From Dolomedes plantarius (Eukaryota > Arthropoda > Arachnida > Araneae > Dolomedidae), in the NCBI GenBank assembly GCA_907164885.2, contig OU015500.1:54004283-54068282 (forward strand): a stretch of DNA of 64,000 bases. The letters are read 5' to 3'. Shown in pieces: positions 45,611 through 58,804 of this stretch. How positions within the stretch are numbered: the first letter of the stretch is position 1; each line of letters begins with the position of its first letter. A program made the position numbers and the translations under genes. The notes beneath the pieces are model-generated. The model had not been told where the DNA came from and did no database searches. It worked only from the letters and a program-made list of their open reading frames with translations.

Positions 45611-47050
45611 CCCTTTCGTGGCGAACGTCACGTATACCTGCCAGCAGCTATCCGCGTTTCTGGCCGAACGTCACCTATACGTGTCAGTAGTTCGGAACGT
45701 TTTATTAGTTAATTTTTGCGGCACAAGATGACACCGCATGTCTATGAAATTTGGAGTACACGTAGTTGGGACTTTCTATTCGAAAACAAGAGTAGTATGA
45801 ATCACCTGCGGTCTATCTTTTTATGTAAACAAACGGGGGAATGGATGTATTGCGTTTGGCTGTCAGCGGGTAGGGCATTTAAACTTTCCACGTGGTCTTT
45901 GTTTACGATATATCTTTGTTTATTTTTCTTTTGCGGTGGGATTGTAGCATTGGGTATATGGGTTTTGAGTCAGAATAAGATCCTGTTGCAGTGAGATTTC
46001 TTTCCTTTGATGATTTAATATGGAAAAAAGGAAAAAAATATTTAACAGATGACGAAATTTCTGATTGATGAGAAATGTGTCTGAAACTGAAAGTGATTAT
46101 GAAAGTAGTGACAGTGATACAAAAATCTCGTCGGGTGAATCCGTTTATTTGGAACACCGAGATCAGAGTGACGATGAAGATATATCAGACATTTCTATTC
46201 TTAGTATATCGCGGGACAGTACTTCTTTGTGGTCTTCTCGCGTAAGGGATTTAACTCTACTAACATTCACAGCGGCATGCGAAATAAAAGTTGATGATGC
46301 TGTATCAAATGAACTGGATTATTTCAGATGTGTTTTGATGAAACTGTAATGGATTTCATAACTAAATTAATGCATTTTATATTATACTAACCAAATTAAT
46401 GCGTATGAGAGGTACATAAATCCGGAAAGTGAACAGAGTTCATCCTCGAAGTATTTTTGCCTGTAACTAAAGAAGAAATGTTTGTTTAATTTGCTTTGAC
46501 AATTTTAATAGATATCGTGAAAAACCGAAAATTAAGATATACTACTCAACGAATCCCATGATTGCAACACCTTTTTTTCAGTAAGGTTATGAGTCGGGAC
46601 CAACGCATCGAAATTCTTCGATACTTGCATTTCACTTCTGATGCCAAAAAGATTGAAAAAATTAAGCCTTTTTTAGATTTAATCATTCAAAACTTTCAAA
46701 GTTCTTGATACGTTATTGATATATTCTTGATATATTCCTGATAGGAATATATCAGTTGATGAAAGTCTCTTACTGTGGAAAGGGAGAGTAGTATTTCGAC
46801 ATTATGTCCCAGCGAAAAATATTTTAAACTGTATAACAAAAATTTTTAGTGGAAAAATAATAAAAGAATGTGTAAGTAACCCATATATAGCTTAAATAAA
46901 TAGACTTGTTTGTAAATGTTACTATTTTGGAATTTTTCGTAAATTTAGGCTTAGTGCTTAAAAGTCCGCCGGTCAGGAGGGAACGCTCACGAGAAAAACT
47001 TCCGGCCTCAGACGAAAGCGCGTGATCGAAACTGCCGTCACGAAAGGTTT
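45611..47050 (+). mobile_element. piggyBac element 2, inserted in the Copia leader
   Basis: TTAA at 45607-45610 and 47051-47054. Left end CCCTTTCGTGGCGAACGTCACG-like (first 10 bases CCCTTTCGTG); right end, on the opposite strand, AAACCTTTCGTGACG. Internal CGTCAC(G/C)TATAC words repeat near the left end. It lies between the primer site and gag of Copia, so it is the youngest of the three nested insertions. It is 1440 bp, shorter than an autonomous element. Confidence 0.9.
46020..46873 (+). pseudogene. piggyBac 2 transposase, N-terminal half, broken
   Basis: It starts MEKRKKIF at 46020 and shifts frame. From 46065 it is open for 94 codons with an acidic region (SETESDYESSDSDTKISSGE, HRDQSDDEDISDISI) and the start of the conserved domain (SNELDYFRC). 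Beyond 46349, in broken frames, are KEEMFV-like residues, RDQRIEILRYLHFTSDAKK and the first catalytic Asp region (ISVDESLLLWKGRVVFRHYV). The rest of the catalytic core and the Cys-rich end are absent. Inactive. Confidence 0.87.
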
Positions 47051-47112
47051 TTAATGTTAGGATATTTTTCGGTTTTTAAAAACGTAAACATCGGTATTCC
47101 TTTTGGATTAAA

Positions 47113-48183
47113 ATGGCTGAAGTGCCAATGATAGGTTCAGTTTTTAGTTTTCCTAAATTGAACGGTGAGAATTGGCGAACGTGACGTTACAATGTGGAGA
47201 TGTTACTTTGCCACGACGGTTTATATGGATTTATCGACGGTAGTGAAGTCCCACCGATAAAAGTGACAAAACCTGATGGAAAGCCCAGTGATCATTCGTC
47301 GTCATTGAAAGACATTCTGAATTTTAATCTGAGTAAGCAGAAAGCAGTTTCTACTATAGCTTTGAGTGTCGAGCCTGACCAGGAAAATCTCATTATGGGA
47401 AATCGTGACCCAAAAGAAATATGGGAACTTTTGAAAGCGGCATTTGAACCGGCTAGCAGAGCTCGAATTGCTCATTTAAGAACTGAATTTATGAAAATAA
47501 AGTTTGAAAATTCCGAAAGTATGGCCGTTTTTCTAGGTCGTTTGAAGCAAGCTCGAGATCGTTTGGATGTTCTCGGAAAGAAAGTTGATGACGATGAACT
47601 TGCTTATCAGATGCTCATGAATTTACCACCTGAGTATGGAAACGTGGCGCAACAGCTGTACATGATCAACGATGAAGAATTTACAACTACTAAAGTTAAG
47701 GAGAGGCTACTGGCGGAGTATGATCGTTTAAAGTACGTAAAGTATGATCCTGATGCAGTCGCTACCTCGTCTCGCAGCGAGAATGTAATGCTGACGAGGA
47801 AAAGCAAGAACCGTTTTCGAAACCGGAACACTAAAATAGTTAAACTCGTAGTTCATAAAGAGACCAGAAGATGTTACCGATGTGGCGTGGTAGGCCATAT
47901 TTCTACACAATGCAAAGCTCAGAAGACAAGTCCGGGAAAAAGTAAGTCTAGTTCTCGTTCTTATGCAGAAATTGTTGAACCGGTAAATTTATTAAGTGAT
48001 TCGGCCACTAGCCTTGACTGTATTGTAAATTCTTGTTCTTCAAACCATTTCATATCTGATAAGTCCCTTCTTAGAAATTTTCGAGAGTATGATATCAACG
48101 TGAAAGGCATTGGAAATAATTCTGTAAAAGCCAAGGGATACGGTGCTATCTCACTCAGTTTAAAAGTAAAGGGTCATGAATAA
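47113..48183 (+). pseudogene. Copia gag and protease start
   Basis: The start is ATG 47113 (MAEVPMIGSVFSFPKLNGEN). A TGA at 47182 stands where family members have Trp (WRTW), and the frame is then open for 329 codons to the stop at 48181. Gag (UBN2-type) motifs are present: YGFIDGSEVPP, KEIWELLKAAFEPASRARIA and a LPPEYGNVAQQL-like segment. A single zinc knuckle CYRCGVVGHISTQC (Cx2Cx4Hx4C) follows. The protease active site, normally DSG, reads NSC (IVNSCSSNHF), so the catalytic Asp is lost. Gag builds the cytoplasmic particle. Confidence 0.93.
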
Positions 48184-48186
48184 ATA

Positions 48187-49324
48187 TTGACTTTGCTTAA
48201 AGTCTATTGGGGCCCATTTTTAACAAAGAATTTAATTTCTGGAAGTCAATTTGATAAACATGGTCATTGTTTAATCATTTGGGATTCTAAGTGCACTATG
48301 ATAAATTCTAAAGGTCGAACTATAGGAATTGCTCCCTTACTAGGGAGCTTGTATATTTTACATTCAAAAGTTGTTCCTGAAGTCCCATCTGCCAATGTGT
48401 CAATAAGTAAATCGAAAAATGCTCGTAATGACATTATCGTAATGACATTATGATGTGACATCGTAGATTCGGCCACCAAAATTTAGAAAGTTTAAAACAT
48501 TTGGCTAAAGAAAATCTGTTTTACGGCTTGAACGAATTAAGCGGAAATTCACAACTTTGTGATCCGTGTGTTCGAGGAAAGATAACCAGAGCCCAATATA
48601 AAAGTATTGGTGAAATAAAGTCTAAACACCCTCTATTTGATTCATCTCGATTTATGGAGTAGTGCGTCAGGCCCTTCGTATGGCCAAGCTAAATATCTTT
48701 TAACTGCAGTAGATGATTATTCCAGATATACGTGGGTTTTTCCTCTCAAAAATAAAAATGACTGTTTCGCTAAATTTAAGAATTTTAATACTAAAGTCGA
48801 GAAGCAAGTAATCCGGCCGATAAAAGTCGTTCGTACTGACTGCGGTCTAGAGTTTTGTTCAGGCCAGTTTAGAAAGTTTGTTGAAGAAAATGGTTGCTGA
48901 ACGTACGAACGTGTATTCGCCAGAGATGAATGGCGTTGCGGAGAGACTGAACAGAACCATTGCTGATGGTATTCGAACTATTAGGCTTGAAGTTGAGTTG
49001 CCAAAAGGGTTGTGGACAGAATTAGATTTTGCGTTCATTTATTTACATAATCGTTTTCCTTATAGAAGTGTTAACAACCATATTCCTTTTACCTTGTTAT
49101 TTGACAGAAAATGTTCTGTTAGACACCGGAAAATTATAGGTTGTCTCGCCTACGTACATGTAGAAAGAAATAAAAGGGATAAGCTAGATCCTAAAACCAA
49201 AGAAGGCATTCTGATAGGATATGCTTTTGAAACTGTAGGATATCGCATATGGTTGCCGAAGGAACGAAAAGTGATTGAATCCAAGCATGTCAAATTTAGT
49301 GAACTTGTTAAAGGATATGGATGA
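48187..49324 (+). pseudogene. Copia protease end and integrase
   Basis: 48187-48453 is the region after the protease (LTKNLISGSQFDKHGHCLII). From about 48460 the gag-pre-integrase zinc region is readable with a frame change (HRRFGHQNLESLKHLA, then CDPCVRGKITRAQ). The catalytic core spans 48637-48900 (HLDLW, VDDYSRYTWVFPLKNK, VVRTDCGLEF) and, after a -1 type overlap at 48878-48900, 48878-49324 (ERTNVYSPEMNGVAERLNRT, then KTKEGILIGYAFETVGYRIW). The integrase D, D and E positions all remain. The stop before 48637, the frame overlap and a stop at 49322 make it inactive. Confidence 0.92.
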
Positions 49325-49570
49325 AACGAGCTTTCCTAATGCCCAACGTCTCAGTATGTCCCTCCGATCGAGGAAGAAACTGACGATTGGCCACAAAGTT
49401 CCTGTTCAACCTTCGAAGTAGTTGCCGTTGAACGTAAGCATTGTCGTGATATTCCTTAGAGACGTGAAATGACACAGAGAAACTCTGGTGAAAGTAAAGG
49501 CCGTTTCGATGTGTAGTATTATCCTCCCAATTCGAAAATCCGTCTGATTAGTCTGAAAGGTGTTCAAAAG

Positions 49571-51252
49571 TATTGTGATTCGAATAACATTGACTTCGAA
49601 ACAGAAGTGTTCGACTTTAAGCACCATCCTGAATCAGACACGAGTCCACAGACTGATGATGAAAGAGCCGACATCTCTGGGAATGAATCGTCGTTTCTGT
49701 GCATCGTGGAGCCTTCAACTTTTGAACAAGCTACTAGTGTCCCTGAAGCTGCACACTGGAAGCGGGCGATGAATGAAGAGCTCGACACCTTGATAGAGCG
49801 AGACGTCTACGACATTGTGCCTCGTTTCCCAGGTAAGAGAATTTTTGACTCCAGATGGGTGTATAAAGTGAAAGAAAATGAGCATAAAGACGTTAAGAAA
49901 TTCCGGGCTAGAATTGTTGCTCAAGGATTTCGAAAGATTAAGGGACATGATTATCATGAAGTTTCTTCACCTGAAGTAAATTTTGAAGTCATTTATTTAT
50001 TTATAAATTTTTTGGTCATTTCCCTAAAATGGTTCCACAAACATCTTGATATTAAATGTGCCTACCTTTATGGCAATCTTGAAAAGGAACATTTTATGTA
50101 GACGCCAAAAGGCTTCAATTTTCCTGATGGTATAACACAACAAACTCATGTTTTAAAATTAAAGCGGGCCATTTACGGTCTACACCAGGCTGGTAAGCAG
50201 TGGCATTCTGAATTAGAAACCACTTTCTAAAGTCAGGTTTTTCCTCTTTTTCAAAAATAAATTGTGTTTACCATCTTAATTGTAATACTATATTGTTAGA
50301 GTATGTTGATGACTTAAACGTGTTTTCACGAACCGAATCTGAAATGGCAAATAATACTAAACTTTTACAAACTAAATTTGAAATTAAAGATTTGGGTAAA
50401 ATTAGAAAAGTTCTTGGTATAGAGTTTAAAGATTCAAAAGGTAACTGGGCCGTACACCAAAAATCGTACATTGAACGTTTAAAAGAAAATTTTAAACAAA
50501 TACCTTACGTTAAGTGTAAATTACCTATGTCGCCTGGTCAAATTGTTCAAATTGGAATTAATGAGCCGTTGGTGGAAGGTGAAGTACCTTAACGAAATTT
50601 AATCGGATCACTTTTATTCTTAGCCACACGTTCTAGACCGGATGTACTTTTTACAGTTACAATGTTAGATCAGTAAAATTCACATCCAACTTTAACGCAT
50701 TTTAAATTGTTGTGCCAAGTTTTTAATTACGTTATTTCAAAGATTAATTTTTGTATTCCAATGCTGGTTGATGATATGAAGCATTTGACAGCCTTTACAG
50801 ATGCTTCATGGGCTTCAGATCATGACGACATGCGATCTTTTTCTGGCTTTATAAATTTCTTTAAAAATGTTCCTATCTCATGGAGGACCAGTAAGCAAAG
50901 ATGTGTAGCGCTTTCCACAATAGAAAGCGAGTATATTGCCATTTCAGAGTCGATTAAAGAATTACTGTGGTTACACAATATTTACGATGAATGTTCTACA
51001 CTAGAGAAAGTAACTGTTGTAAAAGCTATAATGTTTTGAAACTCTGAAAGTGCTATTTACTGTTGTAAAAACTTTATTGAGAATGTAAGAAACAAACATA
51101 TAGACATTAGGTTTCATTACGTTAAACGGCTATTAGCTGATGGACTGTTCAAACTTTTAAAAGTTCCTGGAAATTGGAATATTGCTGATTTGTTAATTAA
51201 GCCAGTTACATTTGACAAATTAAGCAGATGTTGTGAGCACATTTTCCAATGA
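49571..51252 (+). pseudogene. Copia reverse transcriptase and RNase H
   Basis: 49607-50101 covers the front of reverse transcriptase: AAHWKRAMNEELDTLIERDV, RWVYKVKE, ARIVAQGF and the first Asp (HLDIKCAYLYGNL). A stop at 50099-50101 is followed by KLKRAIYGLHQAGKQW. 50293-50592 holds the YVDD catalytic motif (EYVDDLNVFSRTE) and FEIKDLGKIRKVLGIEF. RNase H runs from about 50770: FTDASWASD, ALSTIESEYIAI, NSESAIYCC, and a KHIDIRFHYVKRLL tail ending at 51252. Reverse transcriptase and RNase H catalytic residues are largely kept, but five or more stops interrupt the frame. Confidence 0.93.
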
Positions 51253-51253
51253 A

Positions 51254-51270
51254 GAGAAAAAGGGGGAATT
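51254..51270 (+). promoter_or_regulatory. Copia polypurine tract
   Basis: GAGAAAAAGGGGGAATT directly precedes the 3' LTR and would prime plus-strand DNA synthesis. Confidence 0.88.
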
Positions 51271-51777
51271 TGTAGTATTTGTTCTCTCTTCGTCGGAAAA
51301 CGCGATATTCAAAAACGTGTCATGAACGGGGTTTTGTTTAAGCAGTAACTATTCTGCGAGTGTGTTGGAGCTTTCAGCCATTGTGTTAGTAGCTGTTTTC
51401 GCAGCAAGTTTGATGTTTAGATAAGTTTGCGACGTATTGTCGAGCCATTAAGTTTGTATCCCTTCTTTCTTCCTGTACCTATCCCAAGATTTGTCGATTC
51501 AGTTTAAGTAGGTTTTTTCAAAATTAAAGTAGGTTAATTTTCGCCCGTTCATGACACGCTTATCTGTATTCTTTTTTTGTTTAATGGTTAAGTTTTGTGA
51601 ATATTTTTCTTCGAAGCTATTGGATCAAATCGATCCCTTTTTTTTACTATGTTTTTATGTAAAATAAGAAAAATAAAGACATTTTAGTTAGCCTTATCAC
51701 GTCTACTTTCTTGTGAAAGGTTTTTTATTTCAGATAATTAGTGATGGGACAAATTATGCTCTTTTATCCACCCAACA
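51271..51777 (+). repeat. Copia 3' LTR
   Basis: Begins TGTAGTATTTG and ends CCACCCAACA, matching the 5' LTR over its whole length. Confidence 0.93.
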
Positions 51778-51900
51778 GAAACAATATGTTATTACTAATG
51801 AAACTCAGGTGTGATGTGCCCAATTTGGCAAAAAAGTGTACCGAAAATGCATCAAGTGTATGGTTGGTCTGCATGACTAATGTTTTATAGCCTTGCGTAC
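51778..51900 (+). pseudogene. piggyBac 1 transposase, Cys-rich C terminus beyond Copia
   Basis: Immediately after the right Copia LTR the interrupted protein resumes: YVITNETQ, then a CxxC-like pair (CAQFG), CIKCMVGLHD and a terminal CF. This matches the Cys-rich zinc-binding end of piggyBac transposases. Its position proves that Copia inserted into the piggyBac coding region. Confidence 0.85.
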
Positions 51901-52266
51901 TAGAAAATGAAAACATTACTTTTATCTGGAGTAATTTTCTTTAGCTATTTACTCTGTTTAAAAAAATGTTTGATTGTACTATGTTTCTATAATATTCTAT
52001 GTTAACTATTTACTATATTTCAATTAAAAATGTATTCATTTTTTGCAAAATATAGTCGTATGATCAAAGTCATGTCGCATGGGAAACAATGTAACCTCTG
52101 GTGCCTAGCGTCCCTTTTTAGTTTTAGTCGTTTAAATTTCTTCAAATAAAACACAAAATTTTCAGGCAGGATTTTTTTTTAGTAATTTTCCACTTGATTT
52201 CATGTCATGCAATATCAATTCACAAAATATTATTGAAAAACTGTAACTTGGGCATTAATGGGTTAA

Positions 52267-53270
52267 TTAGAATGAACCAGGGCGCCGGCCAGACGGCAAT
52301 ACAGATCTGCAGACCAAATTGGGCAATCCGGGGCCATTTATTGTTGAAAAAAGAACAAGTCATCTACTAAGGGATCTCGGGTGCACTTCGCGTGGAAAAA
52401 ATAGATTCTTAGTCAATCGCCATTTTTTTTTTCTACAGCGCAAATAGAAGGAACGGGAATAAAATTAGATAGCTAAGTTGACATCAAAATGAATATATTT
52501 TTTAAGATAAATTAAGTTGATTCATCTTTAGGTTATATGTTAAATAAATCAGTCGTAAAATAGCTTTTTCATTCAAAATTTAGACTATGTGCAATACATG
52601 GGCAGCAATTGTTTTCACTTCTTCAATCTCTAATATGTAATATATAATAATCTGAGACGAATGAGAATTATCTCTATCTAACGAGCTCTAAATGAACAAA
52701 GATAAAGCTATATGTAACACAGTTATCTTGTTAACTTTTCTAAAGACTATTTTAACATTCACTTACAACAAGAAGGAGATTGAGTGAGCAATTCCTTTTA
52801 ACGAGAGCATTTGTTTTCAAGGAGTTCGAGCAACGCAATATTTCTTTCTCTGGTATTTTAATAAAACTGTCGATTGCGAGACATATACTAACGTATATAA
52901 CGCCGCAGTGACATCGCGAAGGAATTCGGTTAGATTGTAGAATTAATCAGAGAGTAACATAGTGTGTTTATTGTTAGAGGACGAAAGTGTATGCTTACAA
53001 AATGCGCATATTTATACAAAACTTGGATTTTACATCAGGTTAGAATTTGATCGTCCCCTAAAAATTCCCGTAAAGTACTGAATGTATTATTACAGTACTA
53101 TTATGTAAAATTATAATTCGTAAAATAAAAAAAAGTCCCAGTAAGACATTTTTGTCATAATAACATGATTATATTTTTCAAAGAGTCATTTTGAACTCCC
53201 TATCAGAAAGCCAAATGTGCTTACATGATATGTTTACTGAAAAACCTAAATAAAACCGGAAAAGAAGCAG

Positions 53271-53272
<2 letters not shown>
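52267..53272. other. AT-rich spacer, no gene
   Basis: No supported feature. A GC-richer stretch at 52270-52350 is unassigned. Confidence 0.45.

Positions 53273-53354
<82 letters not shown>
53273..53354. repeat. (AT)n microsatellite
   Basis: About 40 AT units. Confidence 0.95.
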
Positions 53355-54579
<1,225 letters not shown>

Positions 54580-55370
54580 AAGAGAGAGATGGATGAAAAT
54601 ATATGTAAACAAGTGAATACCGAGTGTCATGATTTCCTATAATCCAGTTTTCTATACTTCCTTTTGCGGTATATAAGATTATGGTGCTCAGTTTTTATTA
54701 TTATTCATTAAAATGACAATAAATATAATTGTTAAGAGGGTTTACTCTGGTAATAATAAAAACACATGTGCCACTCAAAAGCATTCAACTGAAAATGAAG
54801 TTTGTATACACGAACACTAATGTATACACGTAGTGTTCTTTAAGAGGAATATATTCATAATTATTTGTTTCCCTTGAAAGAACGGAAATCTTAAATATCC
54901 ATCCTACTTGAAAGAGACTTTTGGTGAAAAACCGCTATTAAAAGGGATATTGTTACTTTGATGTATAGAATTCCTTTTAGTGGTAATGAGCCGACAAAAT
55001 GTAGTCTTTTAATTTATGAAAGGAAGGGGAGAGCATTATCTTGGATTCTTCATAAATATGCCGTTTACTGCATCGTATTAAACCTTTTTTTTAAGGTTAC
55101 ATCAGAAAACATGTTTTAAAGAACTACTTTCTCATAAAAAAGTAGGCTTTACTCTGTTATACGCATGTGAATAAATAGAGCAAGACTTAGAATACAAAAC
55201 TTTATAATTTTCCTTCTTTTTTAAAAACTGCAGCATACAAATGCAGTTAATAAGTATTACGTTGTCTATTTTAAATTAGAGCCCTATAATTTAAAATTTA
55301 AAAAAAGTGTGAATGCATATTTCAAACTCGGTTGGGTGATCATTTTTTAAAATATTTTAAAAGCACTTCA
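54580..55370. other. AT-rich spacer, no gene
   Basis: No supported feature. Confidence 0.5.
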
Positions 55371-55373
55371 TGA

Positions 55374-55988
55374 TCTATATATATAAAACAGTTCCGTAAC
55401 TGACTGACTGACATACAACGCACAGACCAAACCGCTGGACCTAAAGGGCTGAAATTTTGCATGGCGATACTTCTTATAGTGTAGGGGTGAGCGAAAAAAG
55501 ATTTTAAAAAATTCTTTTTAGTTTTTTTAAATTAAATTTTCTAGCTGTTTAGTAACTTTTTTTTAAGTTTGCACATAAAATAATGATTTGAGGGTTATAA
55601 AATTTATATCACGAGAGAGATCATAAAAATTCCTTTAAAATGAGATCTTTTTCGAATTTTTACCTCCATTTTATGGGTTTTGGTAAATTTTTAAAGATTA
55701 ATTTTTAGAATTTAATTTATTAAATGCTGATCACGTGATTTCTTTATCCGGTACTTTAAATAAATTTATCGTCACATGCATAACAACTAAATAGACAAAA
55801 AATATTTTTTTTCTTGCTAACGCGGCAGTTGATTGGACATTATCCAAAAAATATTAAAATACAATAAAAGATATTTTTCTCAAACTGTACTATATTAACT
55901 GTACTATATTCTTTAGTATGTCCTATTAAATTTAATTTGCATATTTTCTTCTACATTATCTTGTCTATAAAAATATCCCTTACGATTT

Positions 55989-56019
<31 letters not shown>

Positions 56020-56103
56020 TTTTTCCTTTGGCATTAATTTCAGACATTGACCGTTGTATTTAATTTGAATGTACTCCGTAGCGAAGTGAGGGTTTTCAGC
56101 TAG
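55374..56103 (+). mobile_element. Non-autonomous Helitron, copy B (730 bp)
   Basis: Starts TCTATATATATAAAACAG and ends CAGCTAG before T, inserted between A and T. Collinear with copy A over the full length, including ACCGCTGGACCTAAAGGGCT and CTTATAGTGTAGGGGTG near the 5' end and TGTACTCCGTAGCGAAG near the 3' end. A short (AT)n tract expanded at 55989-56013. Noncoding. Confidence 0.9.
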
Positions 56104-56613
56104 TGTATTATAAATCTATAAAGATTATTATCAAAGTATCATGGAAGTGCTACAACTTTCCGTGGAATTTAATCGGTTATAAAAATATATTAAACGTCTA
56201 ACTTAAAAATATGATTAATTAATATACTAAATTATTTGAAGCAGTCAATAATTTTCTTTAAAACTTTTAAATGTCTTACATATACAGTTTTAAACCGTGA
56301 AACAATTTGAAACCGTTGTTTTTTTCACGGTTTGATGGCTTTCATTCTGGAAGTCTTGGTTACTGTTCAAGTCTTTCGAAGCAGACATAATAAGCATTCC
56401 CATTAATTTTGTTGCTACTGCGGGTGATGGCAAGCGGACCAATTTGCAGGCAATCAAATGCTACTTGTTCCATGGGACAAATCTATCGACTAAGCTGGCC
56501 AAGGAAAAATTAGTACACGTTGGTGACAAACAAAATGTTGGCCAGCTCATGCTGCATGGGAACGGTCTTACGAACTGTGTAAGGGGAGAGCGGATATACA
56601 ATGGAATAGCACA
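56104..56613. other. Unassigned spacer with a hairpin
   Basis: AAACCGTGAAA (56292-56302) and TTTCACGGTTT (about 56324-56334) can pair. 56370-56600 is less AT-rich but not recognised. Confidence 0.4.
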
Positions 56614-56617
56614 TTAA

Positions 56618-57337
56618 AAGGGGACAGTGGACCTTCAAACCTAACTTTTTTCGTTTTGAATGGATTTGCTTGAAACTTGAATATGGGATTAGTACCATAT
56701 ATATGTAAAAGTGGTTAAAATTTAAAGATGAAATATTAATAATTTAGGAATTAAGAATTATTTATTATTTCAAAAATTGTCCTAATTAAAAATCTTCCAT
56801 GCGCATTTCTTTAGCATATAATACGGTAATTTTTATTTATAGGATACCTTATAGAATTAACAATGAAACTTATTGCTTATTTTAAGCATTCATTAAAAAT
56901 ATAACGAGAAAAAAATAATAATAGTGAAAACACCCTTTTTATTCGCAAAGTATCTATAAATACTCTATTCAAGTACGAAATTTAAAAATTCTGAGCTACG
57001 AAGCATACTTTTTTCAATAAGATTTATTTGATATGCAGTTAAGTATACAAAATTTAAATTTCAAATTAATACGATAATTAGAAATGCACCTGGAGCAGTT
57101 TAGATATTCGTATTACATGAATTTTTTTATTTTGAAAAAAACACATTTAAAGTTATTGCGATTATTAACCATATACTATCAAAATTAAATACAAATGCCT
57201 ATAACTAGGAAACTAATTACAGAAATTAAAAATTCTTTTTGCAACACTTTCCTACTGATCCGTAGTTTCACAATTCAATAAAATAAAAAAATCGAATTTT
57301 TGGACAAATTTCACAATTTTGAGAGTCCACTGTCCCC
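56618..57337. mobile_element. TTAA-flanked MITE, 720 bp
   Basis: TTAA at 56614-56617 and 57338-57341. Ends AAGGGGACAGTGGAC at left and its inverse GTCCACTGTCCCC at right. The interior is AT-rich and noncoding. About 144 bp from the right end it carries AAATGCCTATAACT, the same word at the same distance as in the transposon at 37269-40025, suggesting that they belong to one family group. Confidence 0.85.
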
Positions 57338-57341
57338 TTAA

Positions 57342-58751
57342 AATGTAACGTTTGGAGTAGGATCGGTATGACACTTCACATGGAAAGCTTCCAGATGCCG
57401 GTCCCCACTGTATTTGCGAATAAGAATCTATCCGTTATTGTTCACTAGATCGAGTTAAGATTGGTAAGAAAAAATAATTGTTTCTATACAGTGTTCCAGT
57501 GCCTTCGCTCTATGCACCAATGGAGTCTCTGATGCGTTTGGAATAAGGCTAAAGGATGGCGTTGTAACGAACGTTGGGCTACAAGTTCTCGCTTCTGCGA
57601 TTGTCGGCTAATAGTGCTGGCGAATATCGCATGATGTGTCTCTCTCTTCTCAACTGTTGTGATAACGTTAGGGATGTTACTGAACTTTTTGTCACAGGCC
57701 TGCGTAGTAACTGCAAGCCTTCTAATTAAAACCTAGTAGTTTGTGCTTTATATCCCTTATGGTGATATTTAGAACTTTATTGTATACGATGATGTGTAGA
57801 ACCTTATGTAACAACACAATATTGAACTAGAGTTTTGTCGAAATCGTACTGCAACATCCAAGATTCGACAGAACTGCATGTCTTAACTCAATAAATACTA
57901 TGTTTTCAATGATGTCAAATGTTCACTATAAAGTCTCAATTTTGAAGTGATTAATTGAGTACGTACTATCAGAGTAATTCCAATTCATTTCATAGAAACA
58001 ACTTTTGGAATTTAAACAATGAGTCCCGTTCCATCTTATTTTACAAATGCTTCATATTTCCATACACAGTAGACATTTCAATTCATTAGTTGCATTTGTC
58101 ATGATAAACATTCCATCTATACATTTTTATACCAATCCAACTAATCATTCCTGGTGTTGCAATTTCATAGGTTTTAATCATTAACTAATAATTTTTGGTG
58201 GTGCAATATCAATGAAAAGCAGTGTATAATCTGTATCTACGTCCCAAATTTGTTTATCTTTGATGTTTCTACTTGTGGCACAATCGGAAGCAATAGGATT
58301 ATTAAACAGAATTCTTTAAAAAAATTTCTTAGAGTATTGAAGGAAATTTTACTTTAACAAAACCGGGATAACATCAAATTGTATTGAGTTGGGTAAAATC
58401 GATTAAAATCGATTCTAATCACTACATAAGTTTCAGCCAAGGTATTGCTGAGAAGTTCAATTTCATTAGACCAGCATTATAAAAAAAGAAGAAAAATGTG
58501 AATAATAAATTTCGAATTGGTTGCCGATAAAGTTTTCATATGTCTAATGTCTGGATTTTAATTTCCAAAGATAAAAGTATTCTGCTTAAGCGATGTCGAT
58601 CTAATCTTAGTGAAAACACTTGAGTTAAATGTGTTCGAAAAACAAAGCAAAGCCACAAAACTACTAAACCTAGTCAAGAGAGTGTTCTGATGGCCTAAGA
58701 GCTAACGTTTGATAGAAAGCCCCGGGTATTTGTATGATATAAAAGAATTTT

Positions 58752-58756
<5 letters not shown>
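57342..58756. other. Unassigned spacer
   Basis: 57350-57720 is moderately GC-rich without recognisable coding or repeats; the rest is AT-rich. Confidence 0.4.

Positions 58757-58801
<45 letters not shown>
58757..58801. repeat. (AT)n microsatellite
   Basis: About 22 AT units. A CGCGGTTTCGCTCCG segment follows. Confidence 0.95.

Positions 58802-58804
<3 letters not shown>

Larger units (their letters stand above)
45027..51777 (+). mobile_element. Copia (Ty1-like) LTR retrotransposon with both LTRs
   Basis: Two ~508-bp direct LTRs, a tRNA primer site, gag, protease, integrase, reverse transcriptase, RNase H and a polypurine tract lie in the Copia order (integrase before reverse transcriptase). 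The flanks TAAAC (45022-45026) and GAAAC (51778-51782) are a 5-bp duplication with one difference. The element is interrupted in its leader by piggyBac 2 and broken by several stops and frame changes. Confidence 0.95.
43325..52262 (+). mobile_element. piggyBac element 1, host of nested insertions
   Basis: TTAA at 43321-43324 and 52263-52266 flank inverted ends: CCCATCAATGCCTAGC at left and CCCATTAATGCCCAAG at right (opposite strand). Subterminal inverted copies of CCTAAAAAGGGACGCTAGG occur at 43689-43707 and 52112-52131. The 8.9-kb span includes the Copia element at 45027-51777. Without it, piggyBac 1 is ~2.2 kb with most of the transposase core deleted. Confidence 0.9.
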
